Positions 60,233 through 64,000 of a stretch of 64,000 nucleotides of DNA are shown piece by piece (positions within the stretch are counted from its first letter, which is position 1; each line of letters begins with the position of its first letter). The stretch is from NCBI RefSeq assembly GCF_002368035.1, contig NZ_AP018222.1, forward strand, positions 3,140,534 through 3,204,533, given 5' to 3'. The position numbers and the translations under genes are program-made. This stretch comes from Nostoc linckia NIES-25 (GTDB lineage Bacteria; Cyanobacteriota; Cyanobacteriia; Cyanobacteriales; Nostocaceae). The notes below the pieces were generated by a model. That model saw only the letters and a list, made by a program, of their open reading frames with translations. It was not told the DNA's origin and did no database searches.

Positions 60233-61948
60233 ATGCCTTACAGAATGTCCCGCCGCGGCTACGCCGAAACTTTCGGCCCCACTGTCGGAGATAAAATCCG
60301 ACTTGCAGACACAGAATTATTCATCGAAGTCGAACAAGATTTCACCACCTACGGCGATGAAGTAAAATTCGGCGGCGGTAAAGTTATTAGAGATGGTATG
60401 GGACAATCCCCCATTTCTAATGCTGATGGTGCTGTAGATTTAGTAATTACTAATGCTTTAATTCTCGATTGGTGGGGTATTGTCAAAGCAGATATCGGCA
60501 TTAAAGATGGGAAGATTTTTAAAATTGGTAAAGCTGGTAATCCCTATATTCAAAATAATATAGATATTATTATTGGCCCTGGTACTGAAGCTTTAGCAGG
60601 GGAAGGAATGATTCTCACTGCTGGCGGTATTGATGCCCATATTCATTTTATTTGTCCCCAACAAATTGAAGTGGCGATCGCTTCTGGTGTCACCACCATG
60701 ATTGGCGGCGGTACTGGCCCCGCTACCGGTACAAATGCCACTACCTGCACTCCAGGGCCTTGGAATATTTATCGGATGTTGCAAGCCGCTGATGCTTTTC
60801 CTGTCAACTTAGGCTTTTTGGGTAAAGGTAACGCCAGTCAACCCCAAGGACTTGTAGAACAAGTAGCTGCTGGTGCAATGGGGTTAAAGCTGCATGAAGA
60901 TTGGGGAACTACTCCCGCAGCGATCGATACTTGTCTCAGCGTTGCCGATGAATACGATGTCCAAGTGGCTATCCATACCGATACCCTGAACGAAGCCGGG
61001 TTTGTGGAAGATACCATCGCTGCGTTTAAAAATCGTGTCATCCACACTTACCACACCGAAGGCGCAGGTGGCGGACACGCACCAGATATCATTAAAGTTT
61101 GCGGTCAAGCCAACGTTTTGCCATCTTCCACCAACCCCACGCGCCCTTACACCCTCAACACTTTAGACGAACACCTGGATATGTTGATGGTATGCCATCA
61201 CCTCGATCCGGCGATCGCGGAAGATGTTGCTTTTGCTGAGTCCCGCATCCGCCGAGAAACCATTGCTGCTGAAGACATTTTGCACGACTTAGGCGCATTT
61301 AGTATGATTTCTTCTGATTCCCAGGCAATGGGAAGGGTAGGCGAAGTGATAATTCGCACCTGGCAGACATCTCACAAAATGAAGGTGCAACGAGGAATTC
61401 TCAACCCACAAGGAACTGAGCAACCAGCAGATAATTTTCGTGCCAAAAGATATGTTGCTAAATATACTATTAATCCGGCGATCGCTCACGGAATTGCTGA
61501 ATATGTGGGTTCAGTGGAAGAGGGAAAATTAGCAGATTTGTGTTTGTGGCGTCCCGCATTTTTTGGCGTCAAGCCGGAAATAGTGATTAAAGGCGGAATG
61601 ATTGCATGGTCGCAAATGGGTGATGCTAACGCCAGTATTCCCACACCCCAACCAGTGCATATGCGACCGATGTTTGGTAGTTTTGCTGGTGCGAAGAACG
61701 CCACATCATTAACTTTTGTTTCCCAAGCAGCTTTAGAAAGGGAAATTCCTACACAGTTAGGTTTACGAAAAACAGCAGTTGCAGTTTCAGGAACACGCCA
61801 ATTGAGTAAGCAGGATATGAAGCTTAACAATGCGCTACCCAACATTGAAGTTGACCCAGAAACCTACGAAGTCAGGGCAGATGGTAATTTGCTGATTTGT
61901 GAACCTGCAACAGTTTTACCAATGACCCAGAGATACTTTTTGTTTTAG
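60233..61948 (+). CDS. ureC: Urease subunit alpha
   Basis: The 571-residue catalytic subunit has MSRRGYAETFGPTVGDKIRL, nickel ligands in GGIDAHIHFICPQQ, the carbamylated-lysine segment GLKLHEDWGTTPAA, HTYHTEGAGGGHAPDI and the flap cysteine in LMVCHHLDPAIAED. It hydrolyses urea to ammonia and carbamate, supplying nitrogen. It is intact despite being cut off from ureAB by the GxxExxY gene; its own promoter or read-through must supply transcripts. Confidence 0.97.
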   Translation: MPYRMSRRGYAETFGPTVGDKIRLADTELFIEVEQDFTTYGDEVKFGGGKVIRDGMGQSPISNADGAVDLVITNALILDWWGIVKADIGIKDGKIFKIGKAGNPYIQNNIDIIIGPGTEALAGEGMILTAGGIDAHIHFICPQQIEVAIASGVTTMIGGGTGPATGTNATTCTPGPWNIYRMLQAADAFPVNLGFLGKGNASQPQGLVEQVAAGAMGLKLHEDWGTTPAAIDTCLSVADEYDVQVAIHTDTLNEAGFVEDTIAAFKNRVIHTYHTEGAGGGHAPDIIKVCGQANVLPSSTNPTRPYTLNTLDEHLDMLMVCHHLDPAIAEDVAFAESRIRRETIAAEDILHDLGAFSMISSDSQAMGRVGEVIIRTWQTSHKMKVQRGILNPQGTEQPADNFRAKRYVAKYTINPAIAHGIAEYVGSVEEGKLADLCLWRPAFFGVKPEIVIKGGMIAWSQMGDANASIPTPQPVHMRPMFGSFAGAKNATSLTFVSQAALEREIPTQLGLRKTAVAVSGTRQLSKQDMKLNNALPNIEVDPETYEVRADGNLLICEPATVLPMTQRYFLF

Positions 61949-61995
61949 TTTATAACAATATTCGTGAAAAACATCTATTGCCTATTGCCTGTCTT

Positions 61996-62976
61996 CTACA
62001 ACCAACGTTGTTTTTTAGCATAAACAATACTACCAATCACAATTAAAGCCATAACAGTAAGTGCAGCCGGATAACCCCAAGGTTGTTCTAATTCCGGCAT
62101 ATACTTGAAGTTCATACCATAAACGCCAGCAATAAAGGTGATTGGTAAGAATACCGCTGATAAGATAGTTAAGCGGTTAATTCTATCGCTAGTTTCACTG
62201 GCAATATTATCACGCTGAATTTCCATTAATTCTGACATCCAGATTCTCAGAGTTTGATACTCCTGCCAGAGATTATCGATATGATGAACAAATTCTTGAT
62301 TGAACAAAGCCTTTACTGGCTGCGAAATCCATTGGAAATCTTCGTAATCCATCATCATTAAAAGAGACTTAATGCTTTGGAAATTACGACGCCCAACACG
62401 AGTAGATTGCCTCATGCTAGCAATCTTATGGTATGTTGATTCATCACCAAAATTTCCTAAAACTTCATCTTCTAAATCATCAAGTTGCCTAGAAATGTAT
62501 TCAAATACTGTATGGTAATTATTTAAAATATCTTTAAAAATCAGATAGAAAAGATAGTCAATTCCCCACTTTTGCAGGTCTATATTTCGCTTTTGGAGAT
62601 TAGTAGTTAGTACAGTAAATATTTTGACTTCAGTAATTTCAAAAGTGATGATAAAATTCCTTCCTAGCAAAATACTGCCACGTGCTACTTCAAACTCTCG
62701 ATTTTTTAGTTGATGAGTTAAAATTTCATAATTATCAAATAAACAATCTTCTGTATCTTCATCCATTCCTGTAGGGGTATGGTTGAAAACCATGTTCACG
62801 CGAGATGGATTGAGTTGAAAGTGATTGAGAATTCTGCCAGTTCCAGCGCGATCGCGAAAATTAACACAGCGCAACCAAATATTCTGAGAACCATCAATTC
62901 TTTGGAGTACCGTATCAACATTCATGCTAGAAAATAAATCTAGCTGATTCTGAGAAAAAGTAAGAAGAATTAGCAT
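61996..62976 (-). CDS. corA: CorA family Mg2+ (Co2+, Ni2+) transporter
   Basis: The 326-residue protein has a cytoplasmic alpha/beta domain and two C-terminal membrane helices joined by the signature YGMNF and a PELEQPWGYP loop. LDDLEDEVLGN and SMRQSTRVGRRNFQSIKSLL are CorA helix features. It admits magnesium, and possibly nickel or cobalt, which would suit the urease next door, but that is speculation. An alternative ATG lies at 62925. It is convergent with ureC. Confidence 0.9.
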   Translation of the reverse strand: MLILLTFSQNQLDLFSSMNVDTVLQRIDGSQNIWLRCVNFRDRAGTGRILNHFQLNPSRVNMVFNHTPTGMDEDTEDCLFDNYEILTHQLKNREFEVARGSILLGRNFIITFEITEVKIFTVLTTNLQKRNIDLQKWGIDYLFYLIFKDILNNYHTVFEYISRQLDDLEDEVLGNFGDESTYHKIASMRQSTRVGRRNFQSIKSLLMMMDYEDFQWISQPVKALFNQEFVHHIDNLWQEYQTLRIWMSELMEIQRDNIASETSDRINRLTILSAVFLPITFIAGVYGMNFKYMPELEQPWGYPAALTVMALIVIGSIVYAKKQRWL

Positions 62977-63060
62977 AGGTAACTTTTATGCCAAAATGCG
63001 AGACGCATTGTAGAGACGGCGATTCATCGCGTCTCTATTTTTTACATCACAATTCCAATT

Positions 63061-63094
63061 AAAAAAAGCGCCCCCTTTTCAGAGGACGCTTTTT
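63061..63094 (-). terminator. psbA terminator
   Basis: On the minus strand AAAAAGCG and CGCTTTTT frame an inner CCTC/GGGG stem and are followed by a T-run, 20 bases after the psbA stop. Confidence 0.8.
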
Positions 63095-63114
63095 ATTCAG
63101 CTATTACTTAAGTA

Positions 63115-64000
63115 TTAGCCGTTGATAGCAGGAGCGGTTAGAGCTACAGGAGCAACTTCATCAGCAGCTAAGTCTAAGGGGAAGTTGTGAGCGTTACGCT
63201 CGTGCATTACTTCCATACCCAAGTTAGCGCGGTTGATTACGTCTGCCCAAGTGCTGATAACGCGACCTTGAGAGTCAATGATGGATTGGTTGAAGTTGAA
63301 ACCGTTCAGGTTGAAAGCCATTGTGCTTACACCCAAAGCGGTGAACCAGATACCAACAACAGGCCATGCAGCTAGGAAGAAGTGCAAGGAACGGCTGTTG
63401 TTGAAAGAAGCGTATTGGAAAATCAAGCGACCGAAGTAACCGTGAGCAGCAACGATGTTGTAGGTTTCTTCTTCTTGACCGAATCTGTAACCGTAGTTTT
63501 GAGATTCGGTTTCGGTGGTTTCACGAACCAAGGAGGAAGTTACCAAAGAACCGTGCATTGCGGAGAACAAGGAACCGCCGAATACACCAGCCACACCTAA
63601 CATGTGGAAGGGGTGCATCAGGATGTTGTGCTCTGCTTGGAACACGATCATGAAGTTGAAGGTTCCGGAAATACCCAAGGGCATACCATCAGAGAAAGAA
63701 CCTTGACCGATTGGGTAGATCAAGAATACTGCGGTAGCAGAAGCTAGAGGTGCGCTGTAAGCTACGCAGATCCAAGGACGCATACCTAAGCGGTAAGAAA
63801 GTTCCCACTGACGGCCCATGTAGCAAGCACAACCGATCAAGAAGTGGAAAATTACCAACTGGTAAGGGCCGCCGTTGTACAACCACTCATCTAAGGAAGC
63901 AGCTTCCCAGATGGGGTAGAAGTGTAAACCGATCGCGTTAGAAGAAGGAACAACTGCACCAGAGATGATGTTGTTTCCGTAGATCAAAGAACCGGCAACA
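63115..64000 (-). CDS. psbA: Photosystem II protein D1, 5' part outside window
   Basis: The frame runs from the right edge (VAGSLIYGNNIISGAVVPSS) to a stop at 63115-63117, about 295 of 360 residues. It has GRQWELSYRLGMRPWICVAY, HNILMHPFHMLGVAG, RETTETESQNYGYRFGQEEE and the manganese-ligand end MHERNAHNFPLDLA, followed by a C-terminal extension removed by CtpA. The Gln before WELSYRL is the D1:1-type residue 130 of low-light forms. D1 binds the reaction-centre cofactors of photosystem II. The start codon lies beyond the window. Confidence 0.97.
   Translation of the reverse strand, partial: VAGSLIYGNNIISGAVVPSSNAIGLHFYPIWEAASLDEWLYNGGPYQLVIFHFLIGCACYMGRQWELSYRLGMRPWICVAYSAPLASATAVFLIYPIGQGSFSDGMPLGISGTFNFMIVFQAEHNILMHPFHMLGVAGVFGGSLFSAMHGSLVTSSLVRETTETESQNYGYRFGQEEETYNIVAAHGYFGRLIFQYASFNNSRSLHFFLAAWPVVGIWFTALGVSTMAFNLNGFNFNQSIIDSQGRVISTWADVINRANLGMEVMHERNAHNFPLDLAADEVAPVALTAPAING

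Overview
The window comes from the chromosome of a filamentous, probably heterocyst-forming cyanobacterium of the Nostoc/Calothrix type. The signs are frequent HIP1 octamers (GCGATCGC), psbA, apcD, the carboxysome pair ccmK3-ccmK4, a HetZ-family gene, tandem heptanucleotide repeats (TTAGTCA, AGTTAGG) and the 'minimal' intergenic families known from Nostocales (GGGCATTGG and CCCCATGCC tracts, GGACTTACGCAA palindromes). No rRNA, tRNA, CRISPR array or intact insertion sequence was seen. Everything here is read from sequence alone; no database search was possible.

Layout. 1-9 kb is the most accessory part. It has a partial lipoprotein, a tight three-gene cassette (winged-helix protein, P-loop ATPase, PD-(D/E)xK nuclease) that looks like an undescribed defence or DNA-processing system, a retropepsin-like protease with a small overlapping partner, a double-Nif11 protein, pgi, and a RelE/ParE-like toxin with its probable partner. 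9-14.6 kb is repeat-rich: a 13-copy 21-bp minisatellite, a livM-livG transporter pair with a 114-bp duplicated piece of livG, an HNH endonuclease, a TPR pseudogene split by a 94-bp palindromic element with a visible target duplication, and an ArsR-DUF2087 regulator with matching inverted-repeat operators. 14.7-21.2 kb carries a hydrolase, ccmK3-ccmK4, and a HetZ-like / GspE-N-domain / Crp-Fnr block behind an unusually long leader region. 21.5-25.5 kb is pstSCAB (minus strand) with a PHO box. 26-36 kb holds bioY-lspA, a secreted Pro/Ser/Thr/Gly protein, an FHA-class A penicillin-binding protein, the DUF3038-DUF4335 pair, apt between 66-bp inverted repeats, a DppB-type permease and a Uma2 protein. 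36.5-41 kb is purL-purF.

41-52 kb has a glycine-rich repeat protein, apcD, rlmD, an RsbW-like kinase, asnS, two decayed genes (Rpn nuclease tail, NIL-domain protein), a NarL-type response regulator of the Rre1/Ycf29 kind and a [2Fe-2S] thioredoxin-like protein. 52-54 kb is groES-groEL1 with K-box, sigma-70-type promoter and CIRCE. 54.2-62 kb has a broken HicA toxin gene, a radical SAM (SPL-like) gene overlapping a methyltransferase-like gene, a second methyltransferase, and ureD-ureA-ureB-DUF1349-ureC, interrupted by an opposite-strand GxxExxY gene bounded by inverted repeats. The window closes with corA and the 3' part of psbA.

Functional themes are photosynthesis and carbon fixation (ApcD, CcmK3/4, D1), nutrient uptake (Pst phosphate, Liv amino acids, BioY biotin, CorA magnesium, urease), purine synthesis and salvage (PurL, PurF, Apt), protein folding under stress (GroESL with its regulatory sites) and a large load of small mobile or decayed elements.
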